Position numbers and translations under genes: made by a program. Under the pieces are notes generated by a model. That model did no database searches. It was not told where the DNA came from and saw nothing but the letters and a program-made list of their open reading frames with translations. A stretch of 64,000 bases of DNA, from positions 1 through 64,000 of the forward strand of contig JBAXOB010000010.1 in NCBI GenBank assembly GCA_037133475.1, in the 5' to 3' direction. This document shows positions 34,662-42,617 of this stretch, one piece after another (the first letter of the stretch is position 1; the number at the start of each line of letters is the position of its first letter). The DNA comes from CAIVAT01 sp037133475 (GTDB taxonomy: Bacteria > Bacteroidota > Bacteroidia > Bacteroidales > FEN-979).

Positions 34662-35852
34662 CTAAAGTTTCGCAATAATGGCATCCGCCATCTGCTGCGT
34701 TGTGGCTGCGCCTTTGCTGAAGGCATCGGGTTTGCCGGCGAGTTTAAGCATGTCGTAGGTCATCACTTTTCCCTCCTCTACCACCTCGGCAACGGCTTTG
34801 GTGATACGGGCTGCCATCTCCATCTCGCCCAGGTGTTCGAGCATCATCACGGCCGAAAGGATCATGGCGGTCGGGTTAACGATTGAAGGGTTGAACTCGG
34901 CATATTTGGGCGCCGAGCCATGGGTCGGTTCAAATACGGCGATTTCAGGGCCGATGTTGGCGCTGCAGGCGAATCCGAGTCCGCCGATAAGTCCGGCAAA
35001 TCCGTCCGAAACGATATCCCCGAACATATTACCGGCAACCATAACATGGTAGGTCTCGGGATTCTTGGTAAGCCACATCATCTGGGCGTCAATATTGGTA
35101 TCCTGCACCTTGATCCCGGGATATTCGTTCTTTGCCATCTCCTGGGCGAGTTTCAGCATCATGCCTGACGTTTCGCGGATCACGTTGGGCTTCTCGCAAA
35201 CGGTCACAGTGTCGAATCCGCGGGCTTTGGCATATTCGAAGGCAGCCTTCAGGATGCGGGCGGTATATTTTTTCGTGAAGATCCGGGTCGAAACGGCCAG
35301 CTCGGGGCGGGGACACCAGGCAAAATTGTCCCGGAATTTCTTATGGGTCATCAGGGCATCGTACACCTGGTCGGAGGGGTTTGACCATTCAACGCCGCCA
35401 TAAAGGCACTCGGTGTTCTGCCTGAAGATCATGGTGTCGATGATAGGCTCCTCGATGACACCGCCAAAACCACGGCGGATGAAGTTCAGCGGGTTGCCCT
35501 TGAAGGTCTTGCATGGACGCATGCAGATGTCAAGGTCGTATTTCTGACGCATGGTGACGATCGGGCTGTAGTAGGCAAAACCTTTGCCTTTCAGTTCCGG
35601 CGCCAGTTCGGCCTCCGTCTTGTCTTTCGGCTTGGAGGTGATGGCGCCAAACAGGCCGATTTTATGCTTTTCGAGGAGCTTCTGGGTGCGCTCGGGAAAT
35701 GGATCGCCCTCCTTGCACCAGAATTCCCAGCCAATATCACCATGTACATATTCTGCATCAAAACCGGCAGCATCCAGCACGCGGATGGCCTCATCAAGGA
35801 CGACTTTTCCGATCCCGTCACCGGGCATCGCAACGATTGTTCTCTTTGCCAT
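34662..35852 (-). CDS. Isocitrate/isopropylmalate family dehydrogenase
   Basis: A 396-residue beta-decarboxylating dehydrogenase. It begins TIVAMPGDGIGKVVLDEAI, has MRQKYDLDICMRPCKTFKG in the substrate region, an EKPNVIRETSGMM segment, the metal-binding VAGNMFGDIVSDGFAGLIGGLG (about 269-290) and FEPTHGSAPKYA, the cofactor loop. Substrate choice among isocitrate, homoisocitrate and isopropylmalate cannot be decided by eye. The linked fused aconitase-type enzyme makes a consecutive dehydratase-dehydrogenase pair. A good Bacteroidota promoter lies 46 bases upstream, so this gene is probably first in the transcript, with the HD and dehydratase genes read after it. Confidence 0.88.
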   Translation of the reverse strand: MAKRTIVAMPGDGIGKVVLDEAIRVLDAAGFDAEYVHGDIGWEFWCKEGDPFPERTQKLLEKHKIGLFGAITSKPKDKTEAELAPELKGKGFAYYSPIVTMRQKYDLDICMRPCKTFKGNPLNFIRRGFGGVIEEPIIDTMIFRQNTECLYGGVEWSNPSDQVYDALMTHKKFRDNFAWCPRPELAVSTRIFTKKYTARILKAAFEYAKARGFDTVTVCEKPNVIRETSGMMLKLAQEMAKNEYPGIKVQDTNIDAQMMWLTKNPETYHVMVAGNMFGDIVSDGFAGLIGGLGFACSANIGPEIAVFEPTHGSAPKYAEFNPSIVNPTAMILSAVMMLEHLGEMEMAARITKAVAEVVEEGKVMTYDMLKLAGKPDAFSKGAATTQQMADAIIAKL

Positions 35853-36280
35853 AAACTCGTTTATTTTGTTATAGTTATTAATTTAACAATTAGCCGCCAA
35901 AGATACAACTACCCGTCAAACCGGCAAAACCCGGCCGTTAATTTTTTCCTGAATTTTCACCATAATCCTTACTTTTGCAGGAGAATGCAAACAATGTAGG
36001 AATGCAGGAAAAAGATTAATGCTGGAATGCAGGAAAAAGATTAATGCTGGAATGCAGGAAAAAGATTAATGCAGGAATGCAGTAATGAAAATAATGCAGG
36101 AATGCAGGAAAAAGATTAATGCTGGAATGCAGGAAAGCGTTTTTTATCTAAGCATTAATAATTTTCTGCATTCGTGCATTTCTGCATTCGTGCATTTCTG
36201 CATTCCTGTATTTCTGCATTCCTGCATTCCTGCATTCCTGTATTATTTTTTTATTCGTTTGACCATAATTTTCGACTGTT
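35853..36280. repeat. Intergenic region with promoters and AATGCAGGA arrays
   Basis: This gap between divergent genes holds the dehydrogenase promoter (35898-35927), a rightward TACTTTTG (35970-35977), and then repeats. From about 35985 to 36135 a 25-base unit (AATGCAGGAAAAAGATT plus AATGCTGG) occurs about four times. From about 36170 to 36242 the motif is inverted as CATTCGTGCATTTCTG and CATTCCTG words. The inverted arrays would lie in the leader of the CCA-enzyme mRNA if TACTTTTG is its promoter. Confidence 0.8.
35898..35927 (-). promoter_or_regulatory. Bacteroidota-type promoter of the dehydrogenase gene
   Basis: On the minus strand TTG (35927-35925), a 19-base spacer and TATCTTTG (35905-35898) match the consensus. 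The start codon is at 35852. Confidence 0.7.
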
Positions 36281-37696
36281 TTGAAAAAGCATCTTACAAA
36301 TCCCATCTTTAACGTGATCACGCAGGTTGCCGGCGAGATGCATGTGCAGGCCTTTGTCATCGGGGGGTTTGTGAGGGACCTGCTGCTTCATCGCGACAAC
36401 AAGCAGGATATCGACATCGTGATCCTGGGCAGCGGCATCGATTTCACCCACCAGGTGGCGGCAAAACTCGAAGGCGATATCCCTGTGAAATATTTCAAGA
36501 ACTTCGGCACGGCCATGCTGAACTACCAGGGGTGGAAAATTGAATTTGTCGGCGCCCGCAAGGAGTCGTACCGGCTCAACTCGCGCAAGCCTATTGTCGA
36601 GGACGGCAGTCTCGAAGATGACCAGAACCGGCGTGATTTCACCATCAACGCCATGGCCATCGACCTTACGGAACCGACGGTCGGACGGCTTGTCGATCCC
36701 TTTAACGGCACAGGCGACCTGGAGGCGAAGATCGTTCGTACGCCGCTCGATCCCGACATCACCTTTTCCGACGACCCGCTGCGCATGATGCGCGGCATCA
36801 GGTTTGCAACACAGCTGGGCTTTACCATCGAGCCATCGTGCCTGGAGGCCATCAAACGGAACTGCGAAAGGATCTCGATCGTATCTATGGAAAGGGTTAC
36901 CGATGAACTCAACCTGATCATCTCGGCAAAAACACCTTCAGCCGGCTTTAAGCTCCTCGACGAGACCGGGCTGCTGGCCATACTTTTCCCCGAATTCTGC
37001 GAACTGAAAGGTTCCGAGATCATCGATGGCAAGGGGCACAAGGATAATTTCTACCATACCCTGGCCGTTCTCGACAATGTCGCCTCTGTGTCCGACAACC
37101 TCTGGCTGCGGTGGTCCGCCATTTTGCATGATATTGCCAAGCCGCTCACCAAGAAATTCGTCCAGGGCACCGGCTGGACCTTCCATGCCCACGAATTCCG
37201 CGGCGCAAAGATGGTTTCCCAGATCTTCCGCAAACTGAAGCTGCCGCTTAACGAAAAGATGCGGTATGTTGAAAAATTAGTACTGCTGCATCTCAGGCCG
37301 ATCGTATTGGCCGAAGATGTGGTCACTGATTCAGCCGTGCGCAGGTTGCTGTTCGAGGCGGGCGACGACATCGACGACCTGATGCTGCTGTGTAATGCCG
37401 ACATCACCTCCAAAAACCCGGACAAGATCAAACGGTATATTAAAAATTTCGGGATTGTCAGGAACAAACTCAAGGAGATCGAAGAAAAGGACAAGCTTCG
37501 CAACTGGCAGCCGCCGATAACCGGGGAGCTGATCATGCAGACCTTTGGTATCGAACCTTCACGGATGGTCGGTGTCATCAAGGAGGAGATCACCGATGCC
37601 ATCCTCGATGGCCTCATCCCCAACGACTATGAGGCTGCCTATCAGCTGATGCTGGCGACTGGCATAAAACACGGGCTGGTGCCGGTGGGCCGCTGA
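36281..37696 (+). CDS. CCA tRNA nucleotidyltransferase with HD domain
   Basis: A 471-residue class II tRNA nucleotidyltransferase, which adds or repairs the 3' CCA of tRNAs. The N-terminal polymerase-beta-like domain has VIGGFVRDLLL (about 25-35), the catalytic DIDIVILG and, later, RRDFTINAMAIDL and DPLRMMRGIRFA. A C-terminal HD domain has LHDIAKP (about 288-294). The start is a TTG at 36281; the first in-frame ATG (36338) would remove part of the first helix. The leader contains the AATGCAGGA arrays. It may be a multifunctional CCA enzyme or a poly(A) polymerase relative; CCA enzyme is preferred. Confidence 0.9.
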   Translation: MKKHLTNPIFNVITQVAGEMHVQAFVIGGFVRDLLLHRDNKQDIDIVILGSGIDFTHQVAAKLEGDIPVKYFKNFGTAMLNYQGWKIEFVGARKESYRLNSRKPIVEDGSLEDDQNRRDFTINAMAIDLTEPTVGRLVDPFNGTGDLEAKIVRTPLDPDITFSDDPLRMMRGIRFATQLGFTIEPSCLEAIKRNCERISIVSMERVTDELNLIISAKTPSAGFKLLDETGLLAILFPEFCELKGSEIIDGKGHKDNFYHTLAVLDNVASVSDNLWLRWSAILHDIAKPLTKKFVQGTGWTFHAHEFRGAKMVSQIFRKLKLPLNEKMRYVEKLVLLHLRPIVLAEDVVTDSAVRRLLFEAGDDIDDLMLLCNADITSKNPDKIKRYIKNFGIVRNKLKEIEEKDKLRNWQPPITGELIMQTFGIEPSRMVGVIKEEITDAILDGLIPNDYEAAYQLMLATGIKHGLVPVGR

Positions 37697-37803
37697 AGTA
37701 AGCACCTTTATCCTCCCGCGTGATTTTCCCTCCGGCCACAAGTTATCCAAAAGAAAAATAGGTTACATTTTTTTTAAGATGTAGGATATTTCAGAGAATT
37801 TTA

Positions 37804-37811
37804 TATTTTTG
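37804..37811 (+). promoter_or_regulatory. Putative -7 element upstream of the pRiA4b ORF-3-like gene
   Basis: TATTTTTG matches TAnnTTTG, 24 bases before the ATG at 37836. A clear -33 TTG is missing. Confidence 0.4.
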
Positions 37812-37835
37812 ACCCGGATTAAGCGCAGGATAGCC

Positions 37836-38630
37836 ATGTTGATTTATCGTTTCAGGATTACATGCGAAGAGCATGACGGGTTTTTAAGGGAGGTTGAAAT
37901 TCAACCCAACCAGACTTTCCTTGATTTTCATCACATTATTATTGATTCCTCTGAGTTGCTTCACTGTGACCAGGCCTCCTTTTTCATGACCGACAAGAAG
38001 TATAAAAAGGATAAGGAAATCTCACTGAAGGCCGAAAAGCGACAAGTGCGGAAATACGACGACGACCTCGACCAGGTGGTAACCGAAACCGTGGCACTGC
38101 CTACGATGAAGAGCGCCAAAATCAAGGACTATATAGAAGATCCGCATCAACGGATGATCTATGAATTTGACGGAAGGGAACATTTCTCATTTTTTATCGA
38201 GTTGTTTAAAATCTTCCCCTCCGACGGGATGGTCTCATTTCCACGATGTATCAAGCGTGTTTCGGAATTGCCCAAGAAGGCCGAACAACCTGCCACTGTG
38301 CCGCATGCAGCGCCCGTGCATAAGGTGATTACCCCCAAGGTTGCCCTTCCAAAGATCGAAGCGCTGGTGAAGTTTGACGACATTGTCGAAGATGAACACG
38401 AGCTCGCAGCCATCGAGAGCGAGCTGGGAAGCCTGATCACCGATGAGGACACCTCCGTTTTTGACAGCCACGAAACTGAAGATACCGTCGACAGCCAGTA
38501 TTCCTATTCAGACCAGGATGGGGAAGAAGAAGATGGCGATGAAAAGCTGGATCACATAGAGGATTACGAAGACATCGAAAGCCTTGATAAACGGCTGTCG
38601 GGGTTCGACCAGTATTCCGATGACTTCTGA
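37836..38630 (+). CDS. pRiA4b ORF-3-like domain protein with acidic tail
   Basis: A 264-residue soluble protein. The first part (about 1-150) resembles the PRiA4_ORF3 domain: LIYRFRITCEEHDGFLREVEIQPNQTFLDFHHII, then FFMTDKKYKKDKEISL and MIYEFDGREHFSFFIEL. The second half is acidic and low-complexity (DEHELAAIESELGS, then runs of D and E to the end). Function is unknown. The start at 37836 is preferred to 37809 because the domain begins directly there. Its 3' end overlaps miaA by 11 bases, implying coupling. Confidence 0.8.
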   Translation: MLIYRFRITCEEHDGFLREVEIQPNQTFLDFHHIIIDSSELLHCDQASFFMTDKKYKKDKEISLKAEKRQVRKYDDDLDQVVTETVALPTMKSAKIKDYIEDPHQRMIYEFDGREHFSFFIELFKIFPSDGMVSFPRCIKRVSELPKKAEQPATVPHAAPVHKVITPKVALPKIEALVKFDDIVEDEHELAAIESELGSLITDEDTSVFDSHETEDTVDSQYSYSDQDGEEEDGDEKLDHIEDYEDIESLDKRLSGFDQYSDDF

Positions 38631-39540
38631 CGACCCTTTGCTGGTCGTTGTTGCAGGCCCTACGGCAGTCGGAAAAACCTCGTTCGCCATTGATCTTGCC
38701 CGCCGCCTTTCCACAGAAATAATTTCAGCCGATTCCCGGCAGTTTTACCAGGAGATGAAAATCGGGACCGCAGCTCCTACAACCGTTGAACTTTCGCAGG
38801 TTAAACACCATTTCGTCCACCAGCTCTCCATCGGCGACAGCTATAACGTTTCGCGTTTCGAAGAAGAGGTGCTGGGGCAGCTGGAGAAACTTTTTACGAC
38901 CCACAGAGTCGTGGTCATGACCGGAGGTTCCGGACTGTATATCAATGCGGTTTGCCATGGCATCGATTTGCTGCCCGATCCCGACCCCGTTATCAGGGAG
39001 GCGTTGAAGGATATGCTGGCAACATCGGGCATTGCCGCCTTACAGCAAGAGTTAAGGAATGTTGATCCCCTTTATGCCCTGCAGGTCGACATGGCAAACC
39101 CGGCGCGGCTGATGCGGGCCCTGGAGGTTTGCCGGATGACCGGTGTTCCCTATTCCTCCCTTCGGTCGAACAAGCCCAGGAAGCGCCCCTTCAGGACCGT
39201 GAAGCTGGGTCTCGAACTGCCGCGCGAACTGCTCTACCGGAATATCAATCACAGGGTGGATGCCATGATGGAGGCAGGCCTGTTTGAGGAGGCCCTGGCC
39301 CTCTACCCGAACCGGCACCTGAATGCCCTGAACACCGTTGGCTACCGGGAACTGTTTGATCATTTTGAAGGACTTGTCTCTCTTGAATTTGCCGTCACCA
39401 AGATAAAGGTCAACACCCGGCGTTACGCCAAACGGCAACTCACATGGTTTAAAAAAGATAGGGAATATCTGTGGTTTTCTCCTGAAGACATGTCCGGTGT
39501 GATGGCTCTACCGGAACTAATGGAGCTCACTGCAAAATAA
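38620..39540 (+). CDS. miaA: tRNA dimethylallyltransferase
   Basis: A 306-residue MiaA, which prenylates adenosine 37 of tRNAs reading U-starting codons. The P-loop VVAGPTAVGKTSFAI (about 11-25), ADSRQFYQEMKIGTA (about 38-52), VMTGGSGLYINAV and NTVGYRELFDHFEG are diagnostic. It starts at 38620 inside the preceding gene. The 3' end overlaps a possible 32-residue cysteine-rich reading frame on the opposite strand. Confidence 0.95.
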   Translation: MTSDDPLLVVVAGPTAVGKTSFAIDLARRLSTEIISADSRQFYQEMKIGTAAPTTVELSQVKHHFVHQLSIGDSYNVSRFEEEVLGQLEKLFTTHRVVVMTGGSGLYINAVCHGIDLLPDPDPVIREALKDMLATSGIAALQQELRNVDPLYALQVDMANPARLMRALEVCRMTGVPYSSLRSNKPRKRPFRTVKLGLELPRELLYRNINHRVDAMMEAGLFEEALALYPNRHLNALNTVGYRELFDHFEGLVSLEFAVTKIKVNTRRYAKRQLTWFKKDREYLWFSPEDMSGVMALPELMELTAK

Positions 39541-39625
39541 CGGCAGCTTTCCGCTGGGCCACGATTCCCTGAAGATACTTGCACGGCAGGCAAGGCGCTT
39601 CGCCGCAACCGGCACTGTTTTTCAT
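39527..39625 (-). CDS. Possible cysteine-rich microprotein (32 residues)
   Basis: A short frame starting 5 bases after the stop of the N-acetylglucosamine kinase and reading leftward. It encodes MKNSAGCGEAPCLPCKYLQ at the N-terminus, with three cysteines in C-x4-C-x2-C, then a basic tail. It overlaps the convergent miaA end by 14 bases. The Cys spacing looks designed for metal binding, but at this length a chance frame cannot be excluded. Confidence 0.35.
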   Translation of the reverse strand: MKNSAGCGEAPCLPCKYLQGIVAQRKAAVILQ

Positions 39626-39630
39626 ATAAT

Positions 39631-40479
39631 TTAACAGGAATGACCCTGGTGGTATTCGATCAGTCCTTCGGCCGGCGACGGTAAGATCCTGGCGATGGAC
39701 ACCCCCTCCTGATGTGCAACGCGCTCCAGCACCTCCCGGTAGATATGGGCAATGGAGCCGATAAACCCGATGGGTGTCTGCCGGTAGTTTTCATATCGTT
39801 GGATATGCGCCTCGAAAAAATCGCGGAACGACCGTTCAAGCAGCTCCTGGATAAAGGGATGATCCCTGTTGGGGCTGAGAAAGAGGCTGAACGAGGCCAG
39901 GAACCTGTTGGGGGAGGGCCTGTTGTAAAGAGAATTGAGGATATCCTCAAGGGTAAAGCCATACTGTTTGTCAAACGCTTCGCGCAGCGCGGCGGGCAGC
40001 TCCTTGCGGAGATAGGCCCGCAGAAAGAGTTTTCCCAGGTAGGAGCCGGCTCCCTCGTCGCCGAAGAGGTATCCCAGCGAGTCAACCATGGAACGGGTCG
40101 TGGTCCCGTCGTAATAGCAGGAGTTGCATCCAGTTCCAAGGATGCAGGCAATGCCGCTGCCATGGCCGAAAAGGGCCCGTGCGGCGCCCAGGATGTCGTG
40201 ATAGACCGAAATTTCCGACTTGCGGAAGAAGATCCGGATGGCATCGCGGATCATGCTGTTGTTGTAGTCGGTCGAACATCCCGCACCGTAAAAATGCACC
40301 TCGTGGATCTGGTCTTCGACCAGGAAAGGGGCAAGGTCGGCCCTGATGACCGCCTCCACGCTTTCGGAGTTGTGGAAATAGGGATTTAACCCGCCGGTAT
40401 TGATGGTGTTTTTCACCCTGGCGCCATCTAACAGCACCCAGGTTGTCTTTGTTGATCCGCTGTCGGCAATAAGTTTCAT
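39631..40479 (-). CDS. N-acetylglucosamine kinase-like (BadF/BadG/BcrA ATPase family)
   Basis: A 282-residue ASKHA-fold kinase. The phosphate-1 loop is LIADSGSTKTTWVLL (about 3-17), GGLNPYF follows, then the GSGIACILGTGCNSCYYDG block (about 106-124) and LGYLFGDEGAGSYLG (about 134-148), which are the signatures of the BadF-type GlcNAc kinases of Bacteroidota. It probably phosphorylates amino sugars released by cell-wall turnover. The gene converges on miaA. Confidence 0.87.
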   Translation of the reverse strand: MKLIADSGSTKTTWVLLDGARVKNTINTGGLNPYFHNSESVEAVIRADLAPFLVEDQIHEVHFYGAGCSTDYNNSMIRDAIRIFFRKSEISVYHDILGAARALFGHGSGIACILGTGCNSCYYDGTTTRSMVDSLGYLFGDEGAGSYLGKLFLRAYLRKELPAALREAFDKQYGFTLEDILNSLYNRPSPNRFLASFSLFLSPNRDHPFIQELLERSFRDFFEAHIQRYENYRQTPIGFIGSIAHIYREVLERVAHQEGVSIARILPSPAEGLIEYHQGHSC

Positions 40480-40555
40480 TGGTTTGGTTCGTTTTTACAG
40501 TTTTGCCTGAGAATTTTTATCAATCCGTTTCGGTATGATAAAATGCATTGTCCAT

Positions 40556-41266
40556 CTAACCAGGGTTCTGCTCCCGGTTATCCATTTTTTTTCTAATCTC
40601 CTCCAGCAACTCAAGCTGGATCTCCTGGATGCTCATCATCTTTGACCACTGGTCGAGCAGCAGGTGGTCGACCTTCTCGTGCAGGGTCCTGATCTCGATC
40701 TCCGATTTCAGGTTGATCTTGTAATCGTTTTCCGACCGCTGGCGGTCCTTCATCTCCTGCCGGTTCTGGCTCATCATGATGATGGGAGCCTGGATGGCGG
40801 CAATGCACGACAATACCAGGTTCAGCAGGATAAATGGGTATGGATCAAAGGGTTTGGTCATGATATACAACCCGTTGATCATGATCCAGACCATCAGGAT
40901 GGTGAAAAAGGAGATGATGAACTTCCAGCTCCCCCCAAAGGAGGCTACCTTGTCGGAGATCTTCTCCCCGATGGTTTCAGGATCGTTCTGGACTTTGGAG
41001 GAGTAGGTGATCATCTCATTTTCCCTGATACTGTTGATGACGGCATCTTCCAGCACCTCGATGCTGCCTTTTTCCTCCTCTACAATACCGACGATATAGC
41101 GGATGCGGTAGTTGTCAAAGTCCTCCTTGCAGAGATGGCTGTTGTCGTTCCATCCGGGATGGTCGGCAATGATCAGCTTTTCAATTTCATGGCGTATCCC
41201 GTGACCTTCGATCAGCTGGTCTCCGGGGAAGCTCTTTTTACAGATATCGCAGGTGATTTCGTTCAT
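40556..41266 (-). CDS. DUF1003 family membrane protein with N-terminal Cys motif
   Basis: A 236-residue protein. The N-terminus has a CDICKKSF motif with two cysteines (about 6-9) and a short treble-clef-like segment. Two adjacent hydrophobic helices lie at about 117-135 and 144-164 in the DUF1003 core (FGGSWKFIISFFTILMVWI and FILLNLVLSCIAAIQAPIIMMS), followed by a charged helix EMKDRQRSENDYKINLKSE. DUF1003 function is unknown. The ATG at 41266 is preferred to 41341 because the conserved part begins there. Confidence 0.82.
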   Translation of the reverse strand: MNEITCDICKKSFPGDQLIEGHGIRHEIEKLIIADHPGWNDNSHLCKEDFDNYRIRYIVGIVEEEKGSIEVLEDAVINSIRENEMITYSSKVQNDPETIGEKISDKVASFGGSWKFIISFFTILMVWIMINGLYIMTKPFDPYPFILLNLVLSCIAAIQAPIIMMSQNRQEMKDRQRSENDYKINLKSEIEIRTLHEKVDHLLLDQWSKMMSIQEIQLELLEEIRKKMDNREQNPG

Positions 41267-41361
41267 GTTTTTTGTTTTTTGTTGAATACCGGTTGATTTA
41301 GATGTTCCCAGTTTGTCTTTTTTCGTAGGAATCCTGATCATATAATCATATAGTTTACTTT

Positions 41362-41446
41362 AACCACAATGTTCACAATGATTTACACAATGTTCACAAT
41401 GGGGTTCTTTGTGTTCATTGTGCCTTCTATGTGTCATTGTGGTTAA
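41362..41446. repeat. Dispersed CACAATG palindromic element, copy 3
   Basis: About 85 bases from AACCACAATGTTCACAATG to GTCATTGTGGTTAA, with ATTTACACAATGTTCACAATG and CATTGTGCC inside. The arms are nearly perfect complements. It lies 20 bases upstream of the DUF1003 gene's longer start. Confidence 0.88.
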
Positions 41447-41560
41447 TTTTTCATTCTTTTTCTGAAATGTAAACTTTATTTTTATTTATATGGTCTGTCC
41501 TAAGAAAATATGCAGGTCATTTACAATACCTATCTCCTCGTATGATTCCGATCAGTTAAT

Positions 41561-42388
41561 TTATTTAACAAGCGAGGTCACAGGGTTTTTCAAACCCTTC
41601 ATCTCCTTCAGGTAAGCCTTGATCGTGCCAACGATAATCTTTGCCTCGATATAAACCGGAATTTTGTTGGCATCATCGGTCACCCACACCAGCACATCCT
41701 CTTCTCCCTTGAAAATCGTCCCCTGCACCATTTTAGCTGCGAACTTGATGCATTTGTATCGTTTTCCGTCGCCGCTTTCAACCGTTTCCCTCCCGATGGA
41801 GCGGATATAGATATCATAATAGGCCCCGTCGATCAAAACTGTCACATCCCGCTTTATCCCGGGACGGAAATCGGAGAAATCGAGCGTTCTTGTGTAATAA
41901 ATGGACGAAAGCATGTCGAAGGCACAGGCCCTCATCGCCAGGGTGTCGCACCTGACAGGTTTGTTGTTGCACTTGGTGCTGGAGATAATTCGTTGTGAAC
42001 CCTGGTCAAAGAAAAGGGTGTTCAAAATGGAATAGCCGCCTTCAAAGGTATAACGGCGGAAGTCGACAGAGTGAAAGGTCTCCGGATCGACCCACGAATC
42101 ATAATAGTCGCGCACCTTGAAGAGGACATCGTAGGAGGGGTAACTTTTCCCGGTGCTCTTAAAATGCCAGGCCTGCCTGCCGTGAACCATCTCCTTTTCC
42201 GCGGAGAAGGTCACCAGGCCGGCGTTAACCCAAACCGGGCCCCAGTTGTAGGATACGGTGTAGCTGATCTGCTCACCTTCGCCAAAGACATTGTTTACTA
42301 CCGGGCATTGTGCAAAAACAGTGTGGGGAAAAATATATGCAACGGCAAGCCAGCAGCCGTAAAAGAGCCATCTTCTGAAATCCTTCAA
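41561..42388 (-). CDS. DUF3108 family exported protein
   Basis: A 275-residue protein with a signal peptide (hydrophobic about 8-24, probable cut after VFAQ). The mature region fits DUF3108: FGEGEQISYTVSYNWGPVWVNAGLVTF, HFKSTGKSYPSYDVLFKVRDYYDSWVD and VWVTDDANKIPVYIEAKIIVGTIKAYL. These are periplasmic beta-rich proteins of unknown function. It is flanked by palindromic repeats on both sides. Confidence 0.87.
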   Translation of the reverse strand: MKDFRRWLFYGCWLAVAYIFPHTVFAQCPVVNNVFGEGEQISYTVSYNWGPVWVNAGLVTFSAEKEMVHGRQAWHFKSTGKSYPSYDVLFKVRDYYDSWVDPETFHSVDFRRYTFEGGYSILNTLFFDQGSQRIISSTKCNNKPVRCDTLAMRACAFDMLSSIYYTRTLDFSDFRPGIKRDVTVLIDGAYYDIYIRSIGRETVESGDGKRYKCIKFAAKMVQGTIFKGEEDVLVWVTDDANKIPVYIEAKIIVGTIKAYLKEMKGLKNPVTSLVK

Positions 42389-42490
42389 AATCCGCAGGTA
42401 CTTATTGATTTATAAATTCTAAAATAATGTCTATTTAATTATGTATTGATTTTCATAAGAATCCGGTTCCCAAAACCAGTACGTTTAATC

Positions 42491-42576
42491 TAACCTCAAT
42501 GTTCACAATGTTTTTCACAATGGTCATAATGGAATTCCTTGTGACCATTGTGCCTTCATTGTGTCATTGTGGTTTA
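42491..42576. repeat. Dispersed CACAATG palindromic element, copy 4
   Basis: About 86 bases with CACAATG words on the left, CATTGTG words on the right and GGAATTCC at the exact centre. It is the most symmetric copy and lies between the amino acid permease and the DUF3108 gene, which read in the same direction. Confidence 0.9.
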
Positions 42577-42617
42577 TCTTGATTTGGTTTCAGGAAATCA
42601 AACAGTCGCACCATGCC

